A stretch of 64,000 nt of DNA, taken from NCBI GenBank assembly GCA_010094045.1, contig ML986667.1:128982-192981 (forward strand). The letters are read 5' to 3'. A model generated the notes under the pieces. That model searched no databases and was not told where the DNA came from. It worked only from the letters and a program-made list of their open reading frames with translations. Numbering within the stretch: position 1 is the first letter of the stretch; the number at the start of each line of letters is the position of its first letter. Below are positions 21,580 through 32,717 of this stretch, one piece after another. A program made the position numbers and the translations under genes. This stretch comes from Lojkania enalia. Lineage: Eukaryota; Ascomycota; Dothideomycetes; Pleosporales.

Positions 21580-22129
21580 TTGATTGCAAATTGTGGAGGG
21601 AGGAAGCCTAGGGACTTGAACAATAGCGGGGGTTGCCAAGTGTTTGCACGTTGTCTAGGATTGACTTGGACGGGCATAGCACTGCCTGAAGCCGCGCTTC
21701 TAGGACTTATCGATAACACATTCTGGCTGCAAACATGGTTGTGCCAATAGCATTTGGCATGCTAGACAAACCCGTTGATATATCGGAAAAGGCCCTCATT
21801 GCGCATCGAGTTACTAGCTCATGCTATTATCGAGCCTAGTTTGTGGATGCGACTGGTTAAACGATGCCTGCTCATTTCGCCCACCTAGATGGAATACGTC
21901 TTATTGCTACGCCCACTTAGCATTAAAAAGTGAAGACGCTCACATTCCCAACACAAACTTATATAACCCAAGCAACATCTACTGATCGGTCTTTAGATTT
22001 CTCAAGCTCTGCCATAGCATCTCTAAGATCATTAGGACAGAACATGTTGCACAGTGCCATCATATCGTCACAGACACTAATCTCGTCAGCCCGTGGATCA
22101 AACTCAGAAAGATCAATTCTAAAACTTGC
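21580..22129. other. intergenic
   Basis: 550 bp between the start of the phosphatase gene and the stop of the kinase-like gene. No coding or RNA feature recognised. Confidence 0.45.
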
Positions 22130-23304
22130 TCACACATGTGCTTGGCGCGAGCCGGGGATGGAAATCGCATTTCCAATATTGAAGGTTAGACTGTAGAGCA
22201 AATTGCGTGCATCCCAATCCCCAGCCGGCTCCGACGGTGGAATGATGGCTTTATAGTGACTGATATATTCTCCACTGCTCAGCTTGTGCCTTGGCGCCCT
22301 CCAGTTCCCAGTATCGTATTCGTTGTGGCCGTAGAACGAGCACATGTCGATCACGAACGCGTTCCCAGATTTGGCATTCATGGCCGTGTTGCCGTCCCAG
22401 CAATCCCCATGTATCAGCGAAGGCTTTAAGATGTGGCTGTTCTGCTGGAGAGGAAGAAGAAGGCGCGGAACAACTTTGTCGAGGATGAGTGTTCCTACGG
22501 CGTCGAATTCCGGCCATTTCAAGTATGAATAAGCTAGTGAAATAAAATGGCGCAAATGACGGTCAAAGACTGCGGCCCAAGAATCGTCCCACCACTCCAC
22601 TTGCTGCACGATTCTGCCATGGCATGTTTGCACGTGGAAGCCAAACTTGCCGGTCGGCGATTTCGAGCGCTGGTGGAGGTCAGCGAGACCTCTAGCAAGC
22701 AGGGCCGGCGCTGCGGGCTGTCTGGGATGTTAGTTTGGGTTCGAAGTTGTAGATCATGGTTGGTCTCGCCTGCTGGTCCATGGCACGAAATTCTTCCAAA
22801 ATGAAATAAGACTCGGATCTTCCATCTCCGTAATTCCCCCAGGCATATGGCTTGGGAGAAAAGTCTGGGGAGACATCGTGAATGGCCTTCAATGATTCAT
22901 ACTCGCCTTCGCACATCTTACGTGCTAGCTCTCCTTGCATGATGACCTTGATCGCGATTAAAATTGGATGGTATTAGCTGGGAGGTTAGTCGGAAGATAC
23001 CTTTAGAAAGTAACATTCTGTAGATTTGTCCGGAAATTCGACTACGAGTTTGACGGTCTGGCTTAATCGTGACTGTCCATACGCGAAGGCATGGATGACT
23101 CTCGTTCCTCGGATGGGAAATGCTAGATTTCTGAGCTTCACATGTGCTTCATATTTTGATAGATTGCTACTGACAATCAATCACGCTTTTGTCGATGTTA
23201 AACAACCCAGTCTCTCTAGGGGTTACGATTGGGTCGAATTGTGGTTCCTCAGTACTGACAGGTCCCTTAATAGCCACTGTGCTCGAGGCAGTCTCGTCAG
23301 TCAT
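22130..23304 (-). CDS. fructosamine/ketosamine-3-kinase family protein
   Basis: Four exons, 23304-23175, 23122-23001, 22946-22770 and 22717-22130, give 338 aa. The third intron (22718-22769) has a GC donor with an ACTAAC branch and CAG end; only this choice restores EEFRAMDQQ-PAAPALLARGLADLHQRS. KMCEGEYESLKAIHDVSP, LHQRSKSPTGKFGFH, and the catalytic loop HGDCWDGNTA near residue 246, followed by FVIDMCSFYGHNEYD, are typical of PF03881 and its aminoglycoside-phosphotransferase-like relatives. Family members phosphorylate protein-bound ketosamines in deglycation. HGD and the following Asp are present, so catalysis is plausible. The first exon is inferred from a good ATG and frame but is poorly conserved. 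Confidence 0.82.
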
Positions 23305-23694
23305 GATCTCCTATTTTCTTGAATAGTATAATTTGCCCTAATAGAGAGCTATAGGGAATCAATCGGATATGCCTCCACAATGCTGCCCTGGGGAAAGAGA
23401 TGTGCAGAGATCCAAGATGCAGACCGCTGACGGCCAAGGTTGCGAATGATTCGTCGGCATTCAGCGAACTGCAAACGCATCATAGATGACGGCTGCAATT
23501 GGACTCTACGATTTGCCTGTTCCACGCTCACCGGATTTACAAAGCGGCCAAGAGGGAGTCAGCCCAGCCTCTTCGCCTTAGTCGTACACAGCTCGACAAC
23601 GCAAGCTTCGCCACATAATACCACCAGTACGCCTTCGCCCTAGCGACGAAATTTCCTCACCGGCCAATGCGGGCGTAGGGATATCCTGTTCAAC
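23305..23694. promoter_or_regulatory. divergent intergenic region, kinase-like / ankyrin gene
   Basis: 390 bp between divergent starts. No specific regulatory site recognised. Confidence 0.35.
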
Positions 23695-26271
23695 ATGGCG
23701 GATCCAGTATCGCTTGCTGCCAGTATTATCGCTCTCGCCACGGCTGCGGCACAGATAAGCAAAGCCGTCTCTCGCTTGCGAGCTTTCGGGGAGGTGCCCG
23801 CTCAAGTGTATGCCCTCAAAAATGAAGTGAGCGACCTCGAAGTCGTCTTGCGTCAAGTTGGATACGCTCTGGAGCAGAAGACATTAGCAGCTGAGGCTGA
23901 ACAAGGGTCTCTAGAGCCGATACTAGCGCGAACCAAAGGCCATCTAACAACGCTTGCTCAAGCGCTCGAAAGATTCGCCGAGCAAGTCTCCGGCAACAAG
24001 AAATTCTTCAGTCGACCCGGGCTCCGTTGGAAAGGCAAGGAAATCTTTCAGCGTCATCAAGACAATCTTCGGGACGTGAAGTCGGCGTTGAATTTGATAG
24101 TAGGAGCATCGAACTCGTCAGTCCATCTTAGCTTTCGTTAAATTTCCGAAGCCTCACTCGATAAAGCATAAACTGACAGGGCATGGCAGACGTGACCTGC
24201 ATCATATCAAACTCGAGCTTCGACAAGTTGCCGTTGTTACCTCTAGTCAAATGTACGCAAGCGGGCATACTTTCAATCAAGTTCTAGAGAGCCATCGTCT
24301 CGCGCTAACTAGTAGGATGGACGAGCAGTATCAAGGCTTGAACAATCGGCTTGACGTTTTGGGACAGATATTTCTCAATGAAAGACTACAAAATAGGAGC
24401 CAAAATGATGCGCCCCCGGCATATGCCGAACATACTGCCGATCAATTGGCTGCAGTTGAAACAGTTCGTGTGGTCATGTCCTCTCGCAACCCATGTCGGA
24501 ACTGGTGTCCCTGTGCATGTCACGTGCGGCGAAAGTTGAACGTAACGGTGCCCGGAGTCATGGCGAACATTCTTGGGAAGATGTTTGTCGGATACGCTGG
24601 GTTACCAGTCCTCAATAAGCCATGCGACTTTCGAGGATGCAGAGATCGACAGGAACCCGATGCGATGATGGAATATTGGTTCCCTGGATGGTTTGTGGCC
24701 ATGAATCTGAAAATGCATCTCAAGCTGCTTCCCATGTCAGGGCCACAGTTCCAGCTAGCAACGACAAGGAGAATCCCAGACTCTTCTCAGTCAATTACAT
24801 TTGCAATGAAAGGCGATATCCAGGGCCTCCGGCATCTGTTCACTCAAGGCTTGGCGCATCCAAGGGATATCAGCGACTCCAGGGGCTACTCATTGCTCAG
24901 GGCAAGTCTTCCGTCAACTCTAGTTAATGCTTCACTAAACCTCTCCATAGTGGGCACTCTACGGCGGCATGCATCAATACGAAACCGTCAAATTTCTTAT
25001 TAGTCAAGGCGCGCCTGTTGACGAAAAGTAAGCTCAGAACCCTAAGATTCTTGAACCTAAGTAACTCTATAGTTCTTACGAAAACGTCTGGGACTTTCTC
25101 TTCCGCGGTAAATGTAACGAGACAGAAGCGCGGGAACTACGCTGTATCACAGAGAGCGGGCATGGTGACTGGGTCGAGGACCAGAACTTTCCACTTGTCC
25201 ATAGGATTGTTTTTGGTATATCCTCCAAGAGTTTAGCCACTGAGCTCGAGGAAAACCCGCATGCGGTGTACCTTCTGGATGGCCAGGGCCGAACTGCTCT
25301 TGATTGGGCGACGGCAAGAATCCAGCTAGAGGATATGGTACTTCTGATCCGCCAGGGTTCTGATCCGAATAACATGGATATCACTGGGAGAACACCCGTG
25401 TTACACGCAGTCGATGCCCACAACGTCGACGCGCTCCGCCTCATACTTGAAGCCGGTGGAAATCCGAATCCAGTGATGCCAAAGGGTGTGTTTCGCAGCA
25501 GCCCTTTGACAGCCGCAGGCTTCGCGGGCATGCCGGATATGCTACGACTCCTTCTCAAATTCGGTGGTGACCCCACCGCCTGCAATCCAGAAGGTTTGAC
25601 GGCCCTACACTCCGTTGCACGCACCCAGAATGTTGAGTGCGCTGTCCTTCTGCTCGATTATGGGGCAGATCTGAATGCGGCCTCAAAAAATGGCGGGACT
25701 CCATTGACGACTGCAATCATTCATAACAATCACAGTGTCTTACATGTCTTCGTTGAACAGTACTATGAGTTCATTACGGCTGTACGGTTGAAAGGTGTGT
25801 ATTTCGTCGCCGATAATATTTTAGAAAGTACGACAAGCTTATCCATGGTTATCAGGGCTTCAACTACTTCCCATCATTGCCGAGTACGCAGATATCGAGA
25901 CCATGAACATTCTCGCCTCGTCCCATCCCGTGAAGCTTTCCTATGACCTGAGTCTAAAAAGCCTTTCAGCAAGTCGGGAAATCCTAGAGAAGCGCCGCGA
26001 TCACGACGAAAAGCTTGCCAAAGCGTTCGAAGAGCTCACCACCATCGCGCAGGCTGAAGTGTCCCTGGCTGGATCCGTCGAGAGTCTCCAGGAATCCGGA
26101 CTCTTCTTCTCGGCCCGGTCTTCTTTCCATTCCGACCTAGCGGAGGCCATGGCTCAGCTCAAATTTGTCAGTTCTTCGACTGGATCCTCGAGCGAAGAAT
26201 TCGACGCGTATGAGGATTCTAAAGAAAAGTTCTCTCCCGTCTCTCCCGTTCCGGATGGTGGAAAGTTCTAG
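23695..26271 (+). CDS. ankyrin-repeat protein with fungal STAND-type N-terminal domain, 782 aa
   Basis: Exons 23695-24116, 24190-24901, 24951-25027, 25073-25794 and 25856-26271. MADPVSLAASIIALATAAAQISKAV begins an all-helical domain (about residues 1-140) of the type heading fungal NLR/STAND proteins. The middle has a cysteine-rich run, NPCRNWCPCACHVRRK, then YAGLPVLNKPCDFRGCRD and EYWFPGWFVAMN, a conserved linker-like module. Ankyrin repeats follow (GRTPVLHAVDAHNVDALRLI, SPLTAAGFAGMPDMLRLLLKFGGDP, GLTALHSVA, GGTPLTTAI), then an acidic Ser-rich tail. There is no NACHT or NB-ARC, so it is not a full NLR. The intron 24902-24950 uses a GCAAGT donor. A regulatory or surveillance role is inferred from domains only. 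Confidence 0.8.
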
Positions 26272-26928
26272 GGACTTTGTGGGGACGGATGTGAATCGTG
26301 ATGATTTATGATAATGAATGATGAATAATGAGTATTTTCAAGTCGATTGGCTGCTTAAGCAACATTCTATAGAAGCCAGTATACATTCTCTAAACCCACC
26401 ATCAATCGCATGTATGCAAGTTGCCGCGCCATATCGCAGGTAGCAACACTACACAATTTCACAGCCACGGCAATTCGGGTCCGAAAAATTCAATGTTCGA
26501 CTTTCCAGTCCTTATATTCGATTTTTGTTCTTCATCTACATACATCCATCCCATCATTCCCCTCATCCAAGGGTTCCTCCATCTCTCATACCAATCGATA
26601 TCCACATCTCAATCTCATTCATATCAGAATCCGAACCCGATTAACCCAACGCCAAACATGCCGGAAAGTAACTTCATTTCTTCACTCGCAGCAGGCTGCC
26701 TCGCATCGCAAAAAGGCGGATATGGTATGGTATGGTAAGTCCTCGTACAGAAAGCGAATTGAGTCGAATCGACACTGTAAATACAAGCGCGGCCACTGAA
26801 AAGCCGAAGAAAAAGATTAATGCAATGCCAGAAAGCCGGACCGTCGCGCTCTAGTCTCCTATACACAATCCCGGTCATCTCATCGTCGGGGAGATGGAGA
26901 GATTGAGATTACAGGGGGATGTTGTTGT
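26272..26928. other. intergenic between convergent genes
   Basis: 3' flanks of the ankyrin and Fig1-like genes. A short GGTAT tandem (ggatatggtatggtatgg, near 26719-26736) is present. ORFs here are short and unconvincing. Confidence 0.45.
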
Positions 26929-27846
26929 CTAGTCATCCGTCAGGCGATCCAGCACTATTATACTTAGGATCATGACGAGCAGGCCGATGGTTACGATGAT
27001 GAGCAGTGCGAAGCCGAACCAGCCGAGCACCATCGCCGACGTCCCGACGCCGGACTTTACGCTTCCGTTTCCGAGGTCCTGGGCTACGGTTGCAGCGGCC
27101 ACGGAGGCAGTGTGCTGCCATAGCACTGAGACAAGCACGAAGATGGAAGATATGAAGATGAGGGCTAGCGCGACTTGGGAGACGGGTCGCGAGGGGAAGG
27201 GCTTCACTTCGACATCCGAGCCCGTCACTCTGTCTCTCTCTTCGTGCCAACCTGGGAATGTGGCCAGCAGTATGAATGTGAAGAACGCGAGGATGATGGC
27301 TACGATGAGGAGGTAAGGGAAGACGACGGCATCTTTGAAAGTGCTTGCGACCCAGATCAGGTTGAGCGGATCTTGGTCAATGGACATTTGGTCGGCAAGC
27401 GCCGTCGCATTGTTGGAGCATAGCCAGGAACCGCCGTCGGCGTCGACGCAGATTCCGAAATATCCGACGCGCACAGCGAGCTGTGCATTTCCGACAATGT
27501 TTGCGATGGCAGCGGTGACTCCGGGGTCAACTTGTTCGGTCGAGTATGTGGGGGTGTACTGCTCGTACCACATGGAGATGAGAAAGATGCCGGGGATCAG
27601 AGGGGAAGTAGATGAACATCCTGCTAGCAATAATGCTGCGAAAAGTTAGCAAGTGCCAGAAAATGCCGGTAGGCAAGATTAGGCTCACATAGAAGGATTA
27701 TAGCAACTGCTATCAAAATCATGAGAACATGGTGGTAGCCCAGAAACGGTATTAACCCTAGAATTCCACGTCAGCTTTGAATTTCTTCCTGGAATATTGT
27801 TTCGGAACCCACGTTGCATGCTAACCGCGAACTTTAGGTTCGCCAT
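26929..27846 (-). CDS. Fig1-domain membrane protein
   Basis: Exons 27846-27813, 27757-27689 and 27635-26929, with introns of 55 and 53 nt, give 269 aa. Spliced MANLKFAVSMQRLIPFLGYHHVLMIL leads into a first membrane helix, followed by an extracellular loop with VGYFGICVDADGGSWLC (the G.C...C of the Fig1 domain) and an N-glycosylation-like NNAT. Three more membrane helices follow (FPYLLIVAIILAFFTFILLA, VALALIFISSIFVLVSVL, GWFGFALLIIVTIGLLVM). Yeast Fig1 mediates low-affinity calcium influx and cell fusion in mating; filamentous homologues (FigA) act in growth and conidiation. The exact subfamily is uncertain, because Sur7/pali proteins have a similar topology. Confidence 0.75.
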
Positions 27847-28624
27847 GGTGTATGAGACTCTGCTTCAACTTCAGCTGGAATGACTTGTTGGTATTGTCCC
27901 TGCGGCTCCCGAAGGGCCGGGGAGCGTCCTGAGACGGAATGCAGTCACGCGGCTGCTGTCGAAAATGTTGTTTCAAGAAAGAATGGAGGAGTGGGCGAGC
28001 GATTGGCTTTGTCCCAAGTATGCGACGTTGAGATATGCAAATATTTGTCGAGTTTGAATTCCGAGATGCGCTTCGCTGGGTGGCTCTGGAGGGCGTCGGT
28101 CGGATCTCAACTGCCACCACGAATTGTCAGAAAGTCCCCTTTGCACACTAAAAATTGGCAGATGGGTAGAAAAGAGGAGGGTGTAGCTTAGGCTGGTAGA
28201 GTCGTGCCCTGTAGGCACTGGGTGCTTTTGCTGTTGCTGGAAAATATTGAGGTTGGGTATGCAGAGTGTGGCTGGGCGAGGAGGCTGGAACTTTGCGATA
28301 CAAACATTGGCGCCGCCCCGGCAACCAACGAAGCGGGACGTCATCCCGTCCCAGCCTCCCACCACGCCCAATCAGCAATGCAGACCTCCTAGTCGGACAA
28401 TTATTCCCCGGAGCCGCGTCCACTAGGGTCGAGACATGAAGGCTCCCTCTCTCTCCAACCTCTTCTTTTGATCCTGCCGACGTGGCACCTCCTATTGCGA
28501 AGGGTCTTTATTACAGCAAGGAGTCATCGATCGCCTGCCCGATGTCGAGTGATCCCCAGCCTGACAGGCGGTCGAGCCCTGAATACGTTCTGCGGACTTG
28601 GCGCCTATTCTGACTGCCAACTTA

Positions 28625-28650
28625 GGCGGAGGCGGCGGCGGCGGCGGCGG
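28625..28650. repeat. GGC/GGA trinucleotide run
   Basis: About eight consecutive GGC or GGA triplets, just upstream of the 17 bp tandem array. Confidence 0.8.
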
Positions 28651-28676
28651 GTTTCTGTCTGGAGTTGAATGAGCAA

Positions 28677-28744
28677 TGTTTCGCAGCCGTCCATGTTTCG
28701 CAGCCGTCCATGTTTCGCAGCCGTCCATGTTTCGCAGCCGTCCA
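28677..28744 (+). repeat. four exact copies of a 17 bp tandem repeat
   Basis: The unit TGTTTCGCAGCCGTCCA is repeated four times without mismatch, then a partial unit TGTCCTCCA. There are no spacers. Confidence 0.95.
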
Positions 28745-28960
28745 TGTCCTCCATCTGTTCGTATCAGCTAGACCAGTCCTGGATATCGCTTAGATTCTGC
28801 TCTCCAGCAAGCAATTCTAGCTGCATTTCTTTTCAGTTCGGCCTTGACATTAGACCTATGGTTACACTCAATAGCAACATCGTCGACAGACCAATGCACC
28901 CCTCTCGTGCCCCTTTTACTTCGGAATATGGAGTGTCTGCTTGCAATTTAGACAACACGT

Positions 28961-29824
28961 TCACTTCCTGGCTGATTCTAGTGCCCTAGCGACCAAGTCC
29001 GCCGTTGATGGAGAGCGGCTTCGAGCACCACCCGGCGCAGCTCGTAGAAAGTTGTAGGCGTCAGAAGCTAGTATTCCGAAGAGCTCCTCTGCGCACGGGT
29101 CGAGCGCCGACCATAGGTATATGCCAGCACAAAAGCTAAACGTTGCCTACGTGGTCATGTCATAGAGTAGAGGCGGGGAAAGTACAGGAGGCCCGTAGTT
29201 CACCAGATGCTTGTTGTCTTCGATAGCATGACAGGACCAACGCTCACTAAAGATTGGAGCTATGAGTGAGGAGCGTATGTCGAAGTGCATCAAGTATCTA
29301 GCCTGTCGATATTAGCTAGCATCGACTCTTACCGCTACAGCGACCACGTCTCTCCCTTGTGCGAGATTGGCCATCCCACGCTCCATGCTAGTCACCCGTC
29401 ATCTCCCCCGCTCCAACACCGTCGAAAAGCGCGTCGCCCTCCCTAGAAACGCGTCAAGCGCTCCTGAATTCGCTGACGCCGGCATGCACGATCGAAAATC
29501 CCGTAGCAAATCCTGATGAGCGCGTACGTCACAAGTCACGCCGGCAGGGGCCGCGCAAACAGGCGATACGAATCGGGAACCGCTGGTCAAAAGTTTGCCC
29601 ATGAAATTTGCGGCGAATTTCCCACCAGACATCACATGGGAAAAATGCAACCTATGGGCCCTGATCAGCCATGCATATTCCCACATTGAGCGGGATCCGC
29701 AACAAGCACAGGGGCTGCGCACTTGGTCCGCAGCGCCTGGTCCATGCAGCAGCTCCCAGGCCATGACATCACCGCTCCAACTCCTTTCACCCTCGCGGGG
29801 TTTGTGCCAACAAAGCACAGCCAA
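28961..29824 (-). pseudogene. decayed ORF of unknown function, one frame with three stops
   Basis: A single minus-strand frame runs 288 codons from 29824 to TGA at 28961, broken only by TGA (29399-29401), TAA (near 29318) and TAG (near 29148). Between the stops it reads like protein: HLHFSHVMSGGKF-like, DLLRDFRSCMPASAN, MERGMANLAQGRDVVAVA, ARYLMHFDIRSSLIAPIF, HLVNYGPPVLSPPLLYDMTT, YLWSALDPCAEELFGILA and FLRAAPGGARSRSP. The TAA lies in a 30 nt GTAAGA...CGACAG string that looks like a very short intron. I do not recognise the family. Either a recently inactivated gene or, less likely, a gene with undetected introns. Confidence 0.4.
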
Positions 29825-30157
29825 TAGGAATAGTAGAGCCGAATCGCGATCAAAAGGGAGCGCCTCACCATCTACTCCTCGCTAGCGCTGCGATGACGGA
29901 ATATCGACGTCTGTGGTCATGCGTTGCGGTTTCACCAGTCGACACATCGACGTACTGCAGCCGTGATGGATGAACTAGCTAGCATGACGTAGAGAAGACA
30001 AATTCACCACGGGCCTACGTATATAACAACCCGTCGTCTCTCCCCAAATTGTTTCCTTCCACAAACTTACTACAACAACACCAACTCTAGTCAAAGCAGG
30101 ACTACCCACCCATTACAAACACCTCTCTTAACATAAACCATCAACACTACTACCAAC
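29825..30157. promoter_or_regulatory. HSP9/12 upstream region
   Basis: Upstream flank and leader of the HSP9/12 gene. It includes a TATA box (30020-30026) and a CA-rich leader (30055-30157) typical of strongly expressed fungal genes. Confidence 0.5.
30020..30026 (+). promoter_or_regulatory. TATA box of the HSP9/12 gene
   Basis: TATATAA, 132 bp upstream of the ATG. TATA-containing promoters are typical of stress-induced fungal genes. Confidence 0.55.
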
Positions 30158-30530
30158 ATGTCCGACGCCGGTCGCAAAGACTTCTCCGACAAGATGAAGG
30201 AGGAAATCACACCCGACTCCTCCAAATCCACTCAGCAGAAGATGAAAGAGACTGTTACCGACACGGGCGACAAGATGGCTCGGTACGTTGTTCTCGCCCC
30301 AAACGCTCTCCCACTCTACCCACAACCCTAAAGACCACGACGAATATGAATTCGGATTTGAATTCCCACTGACAAGTTACAGCGGCATACAGCCTGATGA
30401 CCAGAAATCCGCCGGCCAGGAATTCGCGGACAAGGCCAGCCGCTCGCACGACCGCGAGGTGCACGGCAGCTCCGGCGGCTCGGTGCTCGACAAGGCGAAG
30501 AACGCGCTCGGGATGGGTGATAAGAAATAG
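30158..30530 (+). CDS. Hsp9/Hsp12-family small stress protein, 90 aa
   Basis: Exons 30158-30282 and 30383-30530 with a 100 nt intron (GTACGT donor, CTGAC branch). The protein begins MSDAGRKDFSDKMKEEITPDSSKS, continues TVTDTGDKMARGIQPDDQKS, and ends GSVLDKAKNALGMGDKK. This is the Hsp9/12 pattern: small, very hydrophilic, no cysteine, repeated amphipathic helices. Yeast Hsp12 is unfolded in solution and folds at membranes to stabilise them under stress and in stationary phase. The TATA box and CA-rich leader fit inducible, high expression. Confidence 0.9.
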
Positions 30531-31147
30531 ACGAAGGGCATCCATCCATCGGTCCCAGATGCGATCTCTGTGTGCGTGCGTCTAATTGATCATGACTGAT
30601 GGAGGGAGAGAGCACCATGAGGAGATGACTGTTATGACTTCGACTGTATGATACCATGGCCGCGAATTGCCAAAGTACGAATGCCCTGAGGAGTAGTAGT
30701 TAGGTTACCTAATGCGTACAAACATACCTTCATAACGGATATTAGCTGTTTGTTTGAATGTGGAGTGATGAGGACCATGTGAATGATGCGTGCTTATATG
30801 TTGAAATGCTGTGAACATTGTTGGATCAAGGCAGGTTCAAGCACCGTATAACGGGTCAAGTAGTGCCCGCCCGTAATTGATATATTGATATGATGGCTGG
30901 TTAAGCAGCCACCCATCGAGATGAATCTTTAGGCTTTGACAGCGCCCATTCTAGAAGTATAATGCGATGTGGAGTATCTATCCGACCGACATTAAAAAAA
31001 TCCCCCCCCCCCCCTTGATGTTGAATATGCTAGACTTTTGTTGAACCGTTCCCCATTCGCTACCAAATCCTTGAACGCCATAACACAAACCTCACCAATA
31101 ATCCACGAAGAAAAAGTCAGAAACGCCACCGGGGCCTGAAAGCGTAA
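30531..31147. other. intergenic between convergent genes, with C13 run
   Basis: 3' flanks of HSP9/12 and SHMT. An A7-T-C13 run lies at 30994-31014, prone to length error. Nothing else seen. Confidence 0.5.
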
Positions 31148-32717
31148 CTAGATAGGGAGCGGGAACGAGCTGGCCCAGGCAGCGATCTCCTTCTTGAGGT
31201 TGTTAATCTCCTCGATCTCGCCACTGGCGACCTTAGCCTTGAAGTCCTTGAGCTTGTTGGCTTCCTTGGGCAGCTCGCCCTGGATCTTCTGGCACAGCTT
31301 GATGCAGACGTCAATGTATTTTGCGATCTTCTTGAAGTCATCCTCGCCTAGGCCGCGTGATGTCATGGCCGGAGCACCGATACGAATGCCCATGGGTGTT
31401 AGCGCGGACTTGTCTCCGGGAGTTGTGTTCTTGTTGCAGGCGATGTTGACCTGTTCGAGGACGGCTTCCACGCGGGCTCCGTCGAGCGACTGGGGCTTTA
31501 GATCCAAGAGAACCATGTGATTGTCGGTTCCGTCGGTCACGAGCTTGTAGCCGAGCTCCCTAAAAGCAACTGCGATAGCCTTAGCGTTTTTGATGACTTG
31601 CTGCTGATACAGCTTGAAATCTTCAGTCTGCGCCTGCTTTAGGGCAACAGCGAGAGCGGTGATGGTGTGGTTGTGGGGGCCGCCCTGATGGCCGGGGAAG
31701 ACGGAGAAGTTAATAGGACCTTCGAGGTCGTAAAGGATCTCCTTGCCGGTCTTGGGATCAGTCTTGCGGACCCCCTTTCGGAAGAAGATCATGGCACCAC
31801 GGGGACCACGGAGAGACTTGTGCGTGGTAGTGGTGACAATGTCGCAGTACGGGAAGGGCGACTTGTTCACACCAGCGGCAATGAGACCAGAGATGTGCGC
31901 CATGTCCATCATGAGGTAGCAACCGACCTTATCAGCAATCTCGCGCATGCGGGCATAATCAATTTCGCGGCAGTAAGCTGAGGTCCCAGCGACGAGGACC
32001 TTGGGCCGGTACATGAGGGCATTCTGCTCAAGCTGGTCGTAATCGATGATTCCGGTCTTGAGGTCTACGCGGTATGGGAATGTCTCGAAGTAGGTAGACA
32101 CTGCTGAAATCCTGCATACGGTCAGCTTACAATCTTAAGAGGAGCCGGGATGGAAGGCGCACTTCTTCTGCGGTGTCTGGTATCCGTGGCTCAAATGGCC
32201 ACCGTGCGGGAGATCCAAGCCCATCAACCTCTCATGCGGACGCATGATAGCCTGGTATACCTGAAGATTGGCAGGACTGCCACTCAAGCACTGCACATTG
32301 ACGCCCCATTTCTCCGGGTCCAGGCCGAAAGTCTCCAGAGCGCGCTTCTGGCACAAAAGCTCAATGGCATCAATGTGTTGGTTGCCACCATAGTAACGAG
32401 CGCCGGGGTAGCCTTCAGAGTACTTGTTCGACATGGGCGAGCCGAGAGCATCGAAGACGGCGCGGGACGTAACATTCTCGGAGGCGATGAGGAGGATGGA
32501 CTCGCGCTGGCGCTGGATTTCTTGCTCCTGATGCAGGATAAGTACGTTAAGCTCCGAACAAACTTAAGAGACGCTATACCATGATCTTAGCCACGTCAGG
32601 GTCCGTCTCCACCAAGGACTTCTCCATAAGCTGTTCTGAGTCAACATCTCAACCATCTTCTTCGTGATGCGGAGCACGTACGTCCTTGTGGGACTGCGGG
32701 AGGGCGTAGGATGACAT
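31148..32717 (-). CDS. SHM2: cytosolic serine hydroxymethyltransferase
   Basis: Exons 32717-32682, 32630-32580, 32527-32163 and 32111-31148, introns 51-52 nt, give 471 aa. The start [25 protein letters not shown] has no presequence, which favours the cytosolic form. [30 protein letters not shown] and the PLP-lysine block [13 protein letters not shown] (Lys near residue 249) are canonical, as is the C-terminal [17 protein letters not shown]. The enzyme interconverts serine and glycine with tetrahydrofolate, feeding one-carbon metabolism. The first 3' splice site is the second of two nearby AGs (aacag), chosen to keep HKDLMEK in frame. Confidence 0.95.

Larger units (their letters stand above)
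27847..28960. other. gene-free stretch with simple repeats
   Basis: Upstream flank of the Fig1-like gene. It contains a GGC run and a 17 bp tandem array (listed separately). The listed ORFs show no domain or consistent codon character. Confidence 0.4.

Noticed and set aside
12567..27846. Possible secondary-metabolite cluster (metallo-beta-lactamase, kinase, hydratase close together)
   Set aside because: No polyketide synthase, peptide synthetase, terpene cyclase, transporter or pathway regulator is present. The genes are unrelated housekeeping units in mixed orientation.
28677..28744. Tandem repeat as a possible CRISPR array
   Set aside because: There are no spacers between the 17 bp units, and the genome is eukaryotic.
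30994..31014. A7-T-C13 run as a functional element
   Set aside because: It lies in a convergent 3' gap and has no partner structure; most simply a homopolymer tract.
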